Assembly (NCBI GenBank): GCA_013285445.1
Contig: CP053448.1
Coordinates: 2,835,530 to 2,899,529 of the forward strand
Direction of reading: 5' to 3'
DNA length: 64,000 nucleotides
Source of the DNA: Pseudomonadota bacterium
GTDB lineage: Bacteria; Pseudomonadota; Gammaproteobacteria; Xanthomonadales; Wenzhouxiangellaceae
The translations under genes and the position numbers were made by a program. The notes beneath the pieces were generated by a model that ran no database searches, was not told where the DNA came from, and saw only the letters and a list, made by a program, of their open reading frames with translations. Shown in pieces: positions 51,917 through 60,649 of the stretch; the first letter of the stretch is position 1, and every line of letters begins with the position of its first letter.

Positions 51917-52144
51917 CCGGTCACCGGCAAGGCGCGCGAGCGCAGGCATAGTGGGCCTATGTCAAGCGAGTGGAACGCAGTCGGTGACCGGCTACGAAGC
52001 TCCCGAAGGGCTTGCCTCTCAGCGTCCGTGGACTGTGTTGTCGGTGCTTGATGTAGAGCCCGCTACACCTGCGCACCGACGCCTTGCCACGAACGCTGAG
52101 AGGCAAGCTGAGAGCCTGCTGATTAGTGACCGCATTAGTAATAA
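51870..52144. repeat. two-armed palindromic element 4, between fdsB and fdsA
   Basis: A 275-bp element with 29-bp terminal inverted repeats (51870-51898 and 52116-52144) starting TTATTACT; one mismatch. Arm 1 has perfect 17-bp legs (51910-51926 and 51982-51998), and arm 2 has perfect 15-bp legs (52011-52025 and 52093-52107). CAAGGCG lies just inside arm 1 (51928) and inverted just inside arm 2 (52080-52086), as in elements 2 and 3. Its arm 1 apex resembles that of element 2 (TAGTGGG then GTCAAGC). It fills most of the 303-nt fdsB-fdsA gap. Ends are not CTAG. Confidence 0.9.
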
Positions 52145-52219
52145 AGCGGTCAACGCGTCGACGCAATCCGCCGACGCCTGAAGTCCCGCAAGCGATATTC
52201 GCGGGCAGGAGGAGAGAGC

Positions 52220-55054
52220 ATGGCAAGGCTGATCGAGACGGACTACGGCACCCCGCCGTCAAGCGCACAAAAGGCGGTCAATCTCACCATTGACGGGCAC
52301 CGCGTGACCGTCCCCGCGGGCACGTCAGTACTGCGCGCGGCACGCGAGGCCGGCATCGACGTGCCGGCACTGTGCGCCACCGACAGCCTTCGGGCCTTCG
52401 GCTCGTGCCGAATGTGTCTGGTCGAGATCGAGGGTCAGCGGGGCTATCCCGCCTCGTGCCACACGCCAGTCGACGACGGCATGGTGGTGTCGACCGAAAG
52501 CGATCGGCTCACCGAACTCCGGCGCGGGGTGATGGAGCTGTATCTCTCGGACCACCCCGAGGAACTGCCCGACGACGGCCGCAGCGAGATGACCGAGCTG
52601 GCCCGCAAGCTGGGGATCAGGGAAATCCGCTACGGCCGCGACGGGCGCAATCACCAGAATGCCGAAGTCGACGACTCCAACCCCTACTTCCGCTTCGACC
52701 CGGCGGCTTGCATCGTATGCTCGCGCTGCGTGCGCGCCTGCGACGAGGTCCAGGGCACCCTCGCCCTGACGGTCCAGGGCCGCGGCTTCGACTCCAAGAT
52801 CGTCGCCAGCCAGGACAATTCCTTCTTCGACTCCGAATGCGTCTCCTGCGGCGCCTGCGTGCAGGCCTGCCCGACCGATGCCCTGCTGGAGAAGTCGATC
52901 GAGGAGGCGGGCATGCCCGGCGAAAGCGTGATCACCACCTGCGGCTATTGCGGCGTGGGCTGCTCGTTCAAGGCCGAGAAGAAGGACGGCCGGATCGTGC
53001 GCATGTTGCCCTACAAGGACGGCCAGGCCAATCACGGCCATTCCTGCCTCAAGGGTCGCTTCGCCTACGGCTACTCCACCCATCCCGATCGCGTCACATC
53101 GCCGATGATCCGCGACGCCATCGACGAGGACTGGCGCGAGGTCAGCTGGGACGAGGCCATCGACTACGCCGCTCGCGAGCTTAAGCAAGCGCAGCAGCGC
53201 TACGGCCGCAATGCCGTCGGCGGCATCACCTCGTCGCGTTGCACCAACGAGGAAACCTACCTGGTCCAGAAGATGGTGCGCGCCGCGCTCGGCACCAACA
53301 ACGTCGACACCTGCGCGCGAGTGTGCCACTCACCGACCGGCTACGGCCTGAAAACCGCCTTTGGCACCTCGGCGGGCACCCAGCACTTCGATTCGGTCCG
53401 GCACGCCGACGTCATCATGGTCATCGGCGCCAATCCGACCGACGCCCACCCGGTGTTCGCCTCGCAGATGAAGCGGCGCCTGCGCCAGGGCGCGGGCCTG
53501 ATCGTGATGGACCCGCGGCGCATTGATCTGGTGCGCACCCCGCACGTCAAGGCCGATCATCACCTGCCGCTCAAACCGGGCAGCAACGTCGCGATGATCA
53601 ACGCCTTCGGCCACGTCGTGGTCACCGAGGGCCTGGTCGATCAAGACTACGTGGAACGCTTTTGCGATCGCGAGGACTTCGCGGTCTGGAAGGACTTCAT
53701 CGCCGGCGAGGAAAACTCGCCGGAATCGATGGAACCCCATACCGGCGTACGAGCCGATCAGGTGCGCCAGGCTGCCAGACTCTACGCCAGCGCCGGTAAC
53801 GCGGCCATCTACTACGGTCTGGGTGTAACCGAACACTCGCAGGGCTCGACCATGGTGATGGGCATGGCCAACCTGGCCATGGCCACCGGCAACCTGGGCC
53901 GCCCGGGCGTCGGTGTGAGCCCGCTCAGGGGCCAGAACAACGTGCAGGGCTCGTGCGACATGGGCTCGTTCCCGCACGAATACCCGGGCTACCGCCACGT
54001 CAGCGACGAGACCACGCGCGGGATCTATCAGCGCGAGTGGGGCGTCGAGCTCGATCCCGAGCCGGGACTGCGCATTCCCAACATGATCGATGCCGCCATT
54101 GCCGGTCAGTTCAAGGCGCTCTACATCCAGGGCGAGGACATCGTCCAGTCCGACCCCAACTCCCAGCACATCATCGACGGTCTCAAGGCCATGGACTGCG
54201 TCATCGTCCAGGACATTTTTTTTAATGAAACGGCGCGCTTTGCCCGGGTGATGCTGCCCGGCTCGTCGTTCCTGGAAAAGGACGGCACTTTTACCAATGC
54301 CGAACGCCGCATCAACCGCGTGCGCAAGACGCTCGAGCCGCTCGGCGGCAAGGCCGACTGGGAGGCCACCTGCGCGCTGTCTGGGGCCCTCGGCTACCCG
54401 ATGGACTACAGCCATCCGTCCGAGATCATGGATGAGATCGCCCGCACCGTACCGACCTTTGCCGGCGTGAGCTACCAAAAGCTCGATGAACTCGGCAGCG
54501 TGCAGTGGCCGTGCAACGACCAGGCACCGAAAGGCACGCCGGTGATGCACGTCGAACGGATCGTGCGCGGCCTGGGCAAGTTCATGATCACCGCCTTCGT
54601 GCCGACGACCGAGCGCACATCGCGCAAGTATCCGCTGCTGCTGACCACCGGTCGCATCCTGTCGCAGTACAACGTCGGCACCCAGACCCGGCGCACGCCC
54701 AACGCTCTGTGGGCCAGTGAGGACATCCTGGAAATCCATCCGCACGACGCCGAGCAGCGCGGTATCCGCGACGGCGAGCTGGTCGAGCTGGCCAGCCGCA
54801 TCGGCCAGACCACGCTGCGGGCCAGATTCAGTGACCGCATGCAACCCGGCGTGGTCTATACCACCTTCCACTTCGCCGAAACCGGCGCCAACGTGGTCAC
54901 CACCGAGCTGTCGGACTGGGCCACCGAGTGCCCGGAATACAAGGTCACTGCAGCCGAAGTGACTCCCGCCGTCGGCTACTCCGAATGGCAGAGAACCTAC
55001 TTCAGCGAGGCGGAACTCGCGCACGCCGCCGCCATCGAGCCGGAGACCACCTGA
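52220..55054 (+). CDS. fdsA: NAD-dependent formate dehydrogenase alpha (Mo) subunit
   Basis: Catalytic subunit that oxidises formate to CO2 with a bis-MGD molybdenum centre. The 944-residue product has an N-terminal [2Fe-2S] domain (CATDSLRAFGSCRMC ... SCHTP), a Cys/His segment, two [4Fe-4S] motifs (CIVCSRCVRAC and CVSCGACVQACP), a further [4Fe-4S] motif CGYCGVGC, and the molybdopterin domains. The Mo ligand is a Cys (RVCHSPTGYG), not selenocysteine. Strong ribosome site GGAGGAGAG. It follows fdsB across palindromic element 4 and is followed by fdhD after 4 nt. Confidence 0.95.
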   Translation: MARLIETDYGTPPSSAQKAVNLTIDGHRVTVPAGTSVLRAAREAGIDVPALCATDSLRAFGSCRMCLVEIEGQRGYPASCHTPVDDGMVVSTESDRLTELRRGVMELYLSDHPEELPDDGRSEMTELARKLGIREIRYGRDGRNHQNAEVDDSNPYFRFDPAACIVCSRCVRACDEVQGTLALTVQGRGFDSKIVASQDNSFFDSECVSCGACVQACPTDALLEKSIEEAGMPGESVITTCGYCGVGCSFKAEKKDGRIVRMLPYKDGQANHGHSCLKGRFAYGYSTHPDRVTSPMIRDAIDEDWREVSWDEAIDYAARELKQAQQRYGRNAVGGITSSRCTNEETYLVQKMVRAALGTNNVDTCARVCHSPTGYGLKTAFGTSAGTQHFDSVRHADVIMVIGANPTDAHPVFASQMKRRLRQGAGLIVMDPRRIDLVRTPHVKADHHLPLKPGSNVAMINAFGHVVVTEGLVDQDYVERFCDREDFAVWKDFIAGEENSPESMEPHTGVRADQVRQAARLYASAGNAAIYYGLGVTEHSQGSTMVMGMANLAMATGNLGRPGVGVSPLRGQNNVQGSCDMGSFPHEYPGYRHVSDETTRGIYQREWGVELDPEPGLRIPNMIDAAIAGQFKALYIQGEDIVQSDPNSQHIIDGLKAMDCVIVQDIFFNETARFARVMLPGSSFLEKDGTFTNAERRINRVRKTLEPLGGKADWEATCALSGALGYPMDYSHPSEIMDEIARTVPTFAGVSYQKLDELGSVQWPCNDQAPKGTPVMHVERIVRGLGKFMITAFVPTTERTSRKYPLLLTTGRILSQYNVGTQTRRTPNALWASEDILEIHPHDAEQRGIRDGELVELASRIGQTTLRARFSDRMQPGVVYTTFHFAETGANVVTTELSDWATECPEYKVTAAEVTPAVGYSEWQRTYFSEAELAHAAAIEPETT

Positions 55055-55058
55055 AGTC

Positions 55059-55898
55059 ATGACATCGATCAAGCCGGCCCACGCCACGCTGCCGATCCGC
55101 CGCCACCGCGGTGACGACGCCATCGAGGGCGCGCACACCGTGGCGGTGGAAACGCCGGTCGCGCTGGTCTACCAGGGCCTGTCGCATGTGGTCATGATGG
55201 CCACGCCCGCTGACCTGGCCGATTTCGGACTGGGCTTTTCCTTGAGCGAGCGCGTCCTCACGTCAGCCGGGGAGCTGAAGTCGATCGAAGCCGTGGAAGC
55301 CGACCAAGGGATCGTGCTGCGCATGACCATTCCGCACGAACGCTTCCAGGCGATCTTCGACCAGCACCGCTACCTGCCCGGGCGTACCGGCTGTGGTCTG
55401 TGTGGGGTCGAGAGCCTCGACCAGGCCGTGCCCGAGCTGCCGCGGGTGCCCGACAGCGACTTCGTCGTCCAGCCCGCAGCGGTCTACGACGCGTTCGAGC
55501 GACTTGACGGGTTTCAGCCGGAAAAGCGCGCGACCGGCGCGGTTCACGCGGCGGCCTGGTGCACGCCCGACGGCGCGATCCGGATCGTGCGTGAAGACGT
55601 CGGCCGGCACAACGCGCTCGACAAGCTGATCGGCGCCATGGCCCGCGCCGGGCTGTCGTTTGGCGAGGGCTTCTGCCTGATCACCAGCCGCTGCAGCTAC
55701 GAGATGGTGCAGAAAGCCGTGCAGATGGGCATGCCGATGCTGGCGGCGATTTCGGCGCCAACCACCTTCGCTGTCGATCTGGCCGAACGCCACAATCTGA
55801 CCCTGCTGGCCCTGGCCCGGCAGGCCACCTTTACCGTGTTCTGTCATGGCTATCGTGTGGCCGATCCGGTCTTCATGGAGGCATCGCTGCAGGCATGA
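55059..55898 (+). CDS. fdhD: formate dehydrogenase accessory sulfurtransferase FdhD
   Basis: Delivers sulfur to the Mo-bis-MGD cofactor so that formate dehydrogenase becomes active. The 279-residue product carries the catalytic CxxC pair in RTGCGLCGVESLDQ, then REDVGRHNALDKLIG and TSRCSYEMVQKAVQMG, all family signatures. It lies between fdsA and fdsD in the fds operon, and its stop overlaps the fdsD start by 4 nt. Confidence 0.96.
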   Translation: MTSIKPAHATLPIRRHRGDDAIEGAHTVAVETPVALVYQGLSHVVMMATPADLADFGLGFSLSERVLTSAGELKSIEAVEADQGIVLRMTIPHERFQAIFDQHRYLPGRTGCGLCGVESLDQAVPELPRVPDSDFVVQPAAVYDAFERLDGFQPEKRATGAVHAAAWCTPDGAIRIVREDVGRHNALDKLIGAMARAGLSFGEGFCLITSRCSYEMVQKAVQMGMPMLAAISAPTTFAVDLAERHNLTLLALARQATFTVFCHGYRVADPVFMEASLQA

Positions 55899-56122
55899 CC
55901 CCGACCACGAAACTGCTCGACGACGACCGCCTGGTGCACAAGGTCAATCAGATTGCGCTGTTTTTCGAGCCTTACCCGCACACCCAGGCGGTCGAGGGCG
56001 TTGCCGACCACCTGAAGAAATTCTGGCCGCCAGCCATGCGCGGCCAGCTGATCGAGTTTGCCGGTACTGACGAGGCCGTGCAGCTCCATGCGCTGGTGCG
56101 CGAGGCCGTTACGAGGTTATGA
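55895..56122 (+). CDS. fdsD: formate dehydrogenase delta subunit
   Basis: A 75-residue subunit of the FdsGBAD complex, needed for assembly or stability. The segments LVHKVNQIALFFEPYPHTQAVEGVADHLKKFW and PAMRGQLIEF are typical. It overlaps fdhD by 4 nt, ends the operon and converges with fghA, 12 nt away; no terminator hairpin was seen between them. Confidence 0.92.
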   Translation: MTPTTKLLDDDRLVHKVNQIALFFEPYPHTQAVEGVADHLKKFWPPAMRGQLIEFAGTDEAVQLHALVREAVTRL

Positions 56123-56134
56123 AAGGTTAAGGGT

Positions 56135-56971
56135 TCAGGGTTGGAGTTGGCGGGCGTGCCAGGCGAGATGGTCGGCCATGAACGTGGCGATGAAGTAGTA
56201 GCTGTGGTCGTAGCCGTCATGCCGGTGCAGTTCGAGCGGCACGCCGGCGTCGCTGCAGGCTTTGTCGAAGACTTCCGGCTGCAATTGTTCGCCGAGGAAG
56301 TCGTCGGCTTCGCCCTGATCGATGCGGATCGGCCGGTCCCAGGACGAATTGCCGATCAGGCGCGAGGCATCCCAGGCCGCCCAGGCTGACTGATCCGCAC
56401 CGAGATATCCGGAAAAAGCCTTCTGTCCCCAGGGCACGTCGACCGGATTGACAATGGGCGCGAACGCCGAGACCGAGCGATATCGATCCGGCTTGCGCAG
56501 CGCGTACACCAGCGCCCCGTGACCGCCCATGGAGTGACCGAAGATCCCGCGCTGCTTGCCGTCCAGCGGCCACTGCGATTCCACCAGGCCGGGCAGCTCC
56601 TCGGTTACGTAGGTATACATCCGGTAGTGATCGGCCCAGGGCGTAACGGTGGCATCGACGTAGAAACCGGCGCCGCTGCCAAAGTCATAGTCACCATCTT
56701 CGCCGGGCAGACCCAACCCCCGCGGGCTGGTGTCAGGCATGACGATGGCAATGCCGTGCTCGGCCGCCGGGCCGAAGGCGGCGGCCTTGGCGGCAAAGTT
56801 TTCCCAGGTGCAGGTCAAGCCCGACAGCCAGTAGAGCACCGGCACCGGACCGTCTTCGGACTGCGGCGGCAGCCAGACGGCGAATTCCATCGGGCTGCCG
56901 GTGGCCGATGAATCATGCCGGCATACTTTCAGCCAGCCGTCGAATACCTTGTGCTGCTTGATCGTTTGCAA
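56135..56971 (-). CDS. fghA: S-formylglutathione hydrolase
   Basis: Hydrolyses S-formylglutathione to formate and glutathione, the second step of formaldehyde oxidation. The 278-residue alpha/beta hydrolase has the nucleophile elbow GHSMGGHGAL (Ser147), the family-specific LSGLTCTWENFAAKA and DTSPRG loops, and the catalytic His in HDGYDHSYYFI. It is downstream of the glutathione-dependent formaldehyde dehydrogenase gene, same strand, 116-nt gap. Confidence 0.96.
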   Translation of the reverse strand: MQTIKQHKVFDGWLKVCRHDSSATGSPMEFAVWLPPQSEDGPVPVLYWLSGLTCTWENFAAKAAAFGPAAEHGIAIVMPDTSPRGLGLPGEDGDYDFGSGAGFYVDATVTPWADHYRMYTYVTEELPGLVESQWPLDGKQRGIFGHSMGGHGALVYALRKPDRYRSVSAFAPIVNPVDVPWGQKAFSGYLGADQSAWAAWDASRLIGNSSWDRPIRIDQGEADDFLGEQLQPEVFDKACSDAGVPLELHRHDGYDHSYYFIATFMADHLAWHARQLQP

Positions 56972-57087
56972 TGCTTACTCTCCCAACCCATTCAACGGTG
57001 ATCGATTCGTACCGAGCGGCCGGCCGGATCGCGAGGGTGCGACCTTGACGCAGCCGAGAAGCGCAGCGCCGGCCGGATATCGATCCT

Positions 57088-58197
57088 TCAATACTCGATC
57101 ACCGTCCGCACGCCCTTGCCTTCGTGCATCATGTCGAACGCCTCGTTGATGCGATCGAGCGGCAGTTTGGCGGTGATCATGCGGTCGATGTCGATCAGGC
57201 CGTCCATGTACCAGTCGACGATTTTCGGCACATCGGTGCGGCCCCTGGCGCCGCCGAAGGCGGTACCGACCCAGCGCCGGCCGGTGACCAGCTGGAACGG
57301 ACGGGTCGAGATTTCCTGCCCGGCACCGGCCACGCCGATGATGCAGCTCATGCCCCAGCCCTTGTGCGCGCTCTCGAGCGCCTGGCGCATGGTCCGAACA
57401 TTGCCGATGCACTCGAAGGTGTAGTCGCCGCCACCACCGGTCAGCTCGACCAGATGGCCGACCAGATCGCCATCGACCTCGTCCGGGTTGACGAAGTCGG
57501 TCATGCCGTAGGACTTGGCGATGTCGCGCTTGTCGGGATTGAGATCGACACCGACGATGCGCGCCGCCCCCACCATGCGCAGGCCCTGGATGACATTGAG
57601 GCCGATGCCACCGAGGCCGAACACGATGGCGGTGCTGCCCGGCTCGACCCTGCAGGTGTTGACCACCGCACCGATACCGGTCGTCACCCCGCAACCGATA
57701 TAGCAGACCTTGTCGAACGGCGCGTCGGAGCGAATCCTGGCCACCGCGATTTCCGGCAGCACCGTGTAATTGGAAAAGGTCGAGGTGCCCATGTAGTGAT
57801 GGATCGGCTTGCCGTCGAGCGAAAAGCGGCTGGAACCGTCGGGCATCAGCCCCTTGCCCTGGGTCTCGCGGATGGCCTGGCACAGATTGGTCTTCGGGTT
57901 CAGGCAGTACTCGCACTCCCGGCACTCCGGCGTGTAGAGCGGGATGACGTGATCGTCGGGCCTGACGCTGCTCACGCCCGGCCCCACCTCACGCACGATG
58001 CCGGCGCCTTCGTGACCCAGCACCGAGGGGAACAACCCCTCCGGATCATCGCCGGACAAGGTGAACGCATCGGTATGGCACACGCCGGTCGCCCGGAGTT
58101 CAACCAGCACTTCGCCCTGGCGCGGCCCGGCCAGATCCAGCTCAACGATTTCCAGCGGCTTGCCGGCCTCGAAGGCCACGGCGGCTCTTGTCTTCAT
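57088..58197 (-). CDS. frmA: glutathione-dependent formaldehyde dehydrogenase (class III ADH)
   Basis: Oxidises S-hydroxymethylglutathione with NAD. The 369-residue zinc dehydrogenase has the catalytic-zinc motif [13 protein letters not shown] and GHEGAGIV, the structural-zinc cysteines in [15 protein letters not shown], a second catalytic Cys in [10 protein letters not shown] and the NAD motif [13 protein letters not shown] 58197 is chosen; the open frame extends upstream without similarity. It is divergent from the metF-like gene and upstream of fghA, forming a formaldehyde-to-formate module. Confidence 0.96.
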   Translation of the reverse strand: MKTRAAVAFEAGKPLEIVELDLAGPRQGEVLVELRATGVCHTDAFTLSGDDPEGLFPSVLGHEGAGIVREVGPGVSSVRPDDHVIPLYTPECRECEYCLNPKTNLCQAIRETQGKGLMPDGSSRFSLDGKPIHHYMGTSTFSNYTVLPEIAVARIRSDAPFDKVCYIGCGVTTGIGAVVNTCRVEPGSTAIVFGLGGIGLNVIQGLRMVGAARIVGVDLNPDKRDIAKSYGMTDFVNPDEVDGDLVGHLVELTGGGGDYTFECIGNVRTMRQALESAHKGWGMSCIIGVAGAGQEISTRPFQLVTGRRWVGTAFGGARGRTDVPKIVDWYMDGLIDIDRMITAKLPLDRINEAFDMMHEGKGVRTVIEY

Positions 58198-58381
58198 GCC
58201 CGTTTCTCCAGGTGCTTCGCGATGCGTGAAGATCGCCCTGCAGGCGACGCTATCACAGCCCGGGACCGGACGCAAAACAACCGCGGCGAAAGCTGCAACT
58301 TGCCTTTTTCCGTCACGCCTGCCCCTGCCAAAGACGCTTTCGGAATGCTTTGTCTGGCAGGTCCTGCGTATAGTGGCGACC

Positions 58382-59311
58382 ATGAGCCTGGCGACCCATT
58401 TCCTGCCCGATCACGACGCGCTCAAGGCACAGGTCCAGTACTTCGTGACCAATGCGTCACTGGAGCTGACGGCTGGCGTCCTCAACAAGATCGACTCGTT
58501 CGCCGACATCATGAACTACGGCCGCCGGGTATTCATTACCCACCTGCCCAACAACACCACCGACCAGATCGTGCAGTCGGCCATTGACCTGCGGCGCGAC
58601 GGCATGGAACCGATTCCGCACCTGGCGGCGCGCAGTCTGACCGGGCCGGAGCAGTTGCACGACACCCTGGCGCGCCTGCGTCACGAGGCCGATGTACGCG
58701 ACGTACTCCTGGTCGGCGGCAGCCGCGACAGGCCAATCGGCGAATTCGAATCAACCATCGACATGCTCGGCACCGGCCTGTTTCAGCATTTCGAGCTGCG
58801 CTCGATCGGTGTGGCCGGACATCCCGGCGGCAACAACGACATCCCGGACGAGAAGATCCGCGAGGCGCTCCAGTACAAGAACAGCTTTGCCTGCCACAAC
58901 AACGTCCACATGTACATCGTTACCCAGTTCACGCTGGACGATGCCGTTGTCCTGGGATGGCTCGAGCAGATTCGCGAATGGGGCAATCAGCTGCCGGTCA
59001 ATATCGGCTTCCCGGGACCGGCCAGGATCAACACACTGCTGAGGTATTCACGCATGTGCGGGGTCAATCGCTCATTGCGTTTCCTGCGCAAGCAGGGCCT
59101 CAATCTGCTGCGCGCCAATTCGATCAGCACACCCGACGGCATCATCACCGCCCTGGCACGTTACTACCACGACACGCCCGATTGCCCGATCACCCGCGCC
59201 CATTTCTACAATTTCGGTGGCATCAAGCAGACGATGCGCTTTCTCAACGCCATCGAGAAAGGCCACTTCGAGATGAACCGCTTCGGGACCGGCTTTCGCG
59301 TGACCGGGTAG
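58382..59311 (+). CDS. metF: methylenetetrahydrofolate reductase family protein
   Basis: A 309-residue TIM-barrel flavoprotein of the MetF family, which interconverts 5,10-methylene-THF and 5-methyl-THF. Visible features: [56 protein letters not shown] and QFTLDD. It lies in the C1 island rather than with methionine genes and looks like the divergent MetF paralogues found with methylated-amine genes, so methyl-THF oxidation is plausible. TATAGT just upstream of the ATG hints at a short or absent leader. Stop is 3 nt from the convergent regulator. Confidence 0.85.
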   Translation: MSLATHFLPDHDALKAQVQYFVTNASLELTAGVLNKIDSFADIMNYGRRVFITHLPNNTTDQIVQSAIDLRRDGMEPIPHLAARSLTGPEQLHDTLARLRHEADVRDVLLVGGSRDRPIGEFESTIDMLGTGLFQHFELRSIGVAGHPGGNNDIPDEKIREALQYKNSFACHNNVHMYIVTQFTLDDAVVLGWLEQIREWGNQLPVNIGFPGPARINTLLRYSRMCGVNRSLRFLRKQGLNLLRANSISTPDGIITALARYYHDTPDCPITRAHFYNFGGIKQTMRFLNAIEKGHFEMNRFGTGFRVTG

Positions 59312-59314
59312 ACA

Positions 59315-60379
59315 CTACCCCATCGCCAGCTTGCGCTCCTCGCGCGGCGACTTGCCGTACATCTCCTTGTAGCACTTGGAAAAATGCGAGGCCGAAACAA
59401 AGCCACAACGAAGGGCAATATCGAGGATATTCATATCGCTCTGGTAGAGCAGATGTCGGGCCCGATCCAGGCGCATGCTCAGGTAATAGCGGGCCGGCGA
59501 CTGGCCGATGTGGGCCTCGAAAAGCCGCTCCATCTGACGTCGTGAAAGGCCGATGTATTCGGCCAGTGCCTCCAGGCTGAGCGGTTCCTGCAGGTTGGCC
59601 AGCATGATCTCGATGGCGGAAATCACCTTGTTATTCTGGATTCCCAGCCTCGCCTGTAGCGGCAGTCGCTGATGATCATGCGGGTTGCGCATGCGATCGA
59701 TCAGACATTGCTCGGAGACGGCCCAGGCCAGATCCTGACCGTGCTCTTCGCGAATGAGGTAAAGCATCAGGTCAAGCGATGCGGTCCCCCCGCCACAGGT
59801 CAGAACACGATCGTCGACCTCATAGAGATCGGCCGACACGTCGACGTCCGGAAAGTGCTCGCGAAACAGGTTGAGCTTTTCCCAGTGAATGACGCACTTG
59901 TGGTGCCTGAGCAAACCGGCGCGCGCAAGCACATAGGCACCGGTACACAGGGCACCGATCCGGCAGCCCTGAAGCTGTTGAACGCGCAGCCAGCTCTCGG
60001 CCGCCTTGTCGCTGAAGTTCTGCACGCCCAGCCCACTGACCACGAAGGCATAATCGAAAGCCACATCCTTCCCGGGCGTAATGCGACTTTCCGCGGCAGA
60101 CTGGTCAACGCAGATCAACGTGCCGTTGCTGGCCTGCACCTGGCCGCCCTCGGTGCTGATGATGGCCCATTGATAGAGCTGACTCTTGACGACCCGATTG
60201 GCAAGACGCAGCGCCTCGATTGCCGAGGCAAAGGCGATCATCGAGAAGTTGGGATAGAGGTAGAACGCGATGAATCTGGCCCGCTGCAGGCTGGCCTTTC
60301 CGGTACCCAGGCGCGCCGACAGGCTCTTCGAGCCCGTGCCCCTGCGCGACTGTCGAACTTCAGCTCCCGGCTGCGACAT
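59315..60379 (-). CDS. GlxA/GbdR-type AraC-family transcription regulator
   Basis: A 354-residue regulator with an N-terminal DJ-1/PfpI (GATase1-like) sensor domain (about 30-205; FYLYPNFSMIAFASAIEALRLAN, GCRIGALCTGAYVLARAG) and a C-terminal AraC-type DNA-binding domain with two helix-turn-helix units (LEALAEYIGLSRRQMERLFEAHIG; ILDIALRCGFVSASHFSKCYKE). Relatives such as GbdR activate glycine-betaine and sarcosine catabolism, which fits the soxB/D genes downstream. ATG 60379 has GGAG upstream; 60409 is an alternative. It is divergent from fhs across 270 nt, in which no operator could be assigned. Confidence 0.9.
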   Translation of the reverse strand: MSQPGAEVRQSRRGTGSKSLSARLGTGKASLQRARFIAFYLYPNFSMIAFASAIEALRLANRVVKSQLYQWAIISTEGGQVQASNGTLICVDQSAAESRITPGKDVAFDYAFVVSGLGVQNFSDKAAESWLRVQQLQGCRIGALCTGAYVLARAGLLRHHKCVIHWEKLNLFREHFPDVDVSADLYEVDDRVLTCGGGTASLDLMLYLIREEHGQDLAWAVSEQCLIDRMRNPHDHQRLPLQARLGIQNNKVISAIEIMLANLQEPLSLEALAEYIGLSRRQMERLFEAHIGQSPARYYLSMRLDRARHLLYQSDMNILDIALRCGFVSASHFSKCYKEMYGKSPREERKLAMG

Positions 60380-60649
60380 CCATTCGATCTCCAGACCCTT
60401 CAAGGGCATTCGTCGGTACCGGGCCGCAACGACCCGGCCGTTGAACAGGTCACCGGCAGCGCCCGGTGCAGGGTCCGGTTTTCGGTACTCGACCGCTGCC
60501 GCAGCACGCCGGCATCCTCCGTTCGGGTCAGTATGAAGAATTGCGCACGAAGTCGCAAATAGAAAACAACGTGTCGCCGGCGGACGGCACTGGCCGACCC
60601 GGGTGTGACAGATTACAAGTACACGAGCATCCACACATGAGGCGGCGAC

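Noticed and set aside
52220..55054. Selenocysteine formate dehydrogenase
   Set aside because: The metal-ligand position is an ordinary Cys codon in an unbroken frame; no in-frame TGA or SECIS-like hairpin was needed.
53330..55138. 602-codon minus-strand open frame opposite fdsA
   Set aside because: Lies wholly within fdsA/fdhD coding sequence; composition is that of an antisense frame with no family features.
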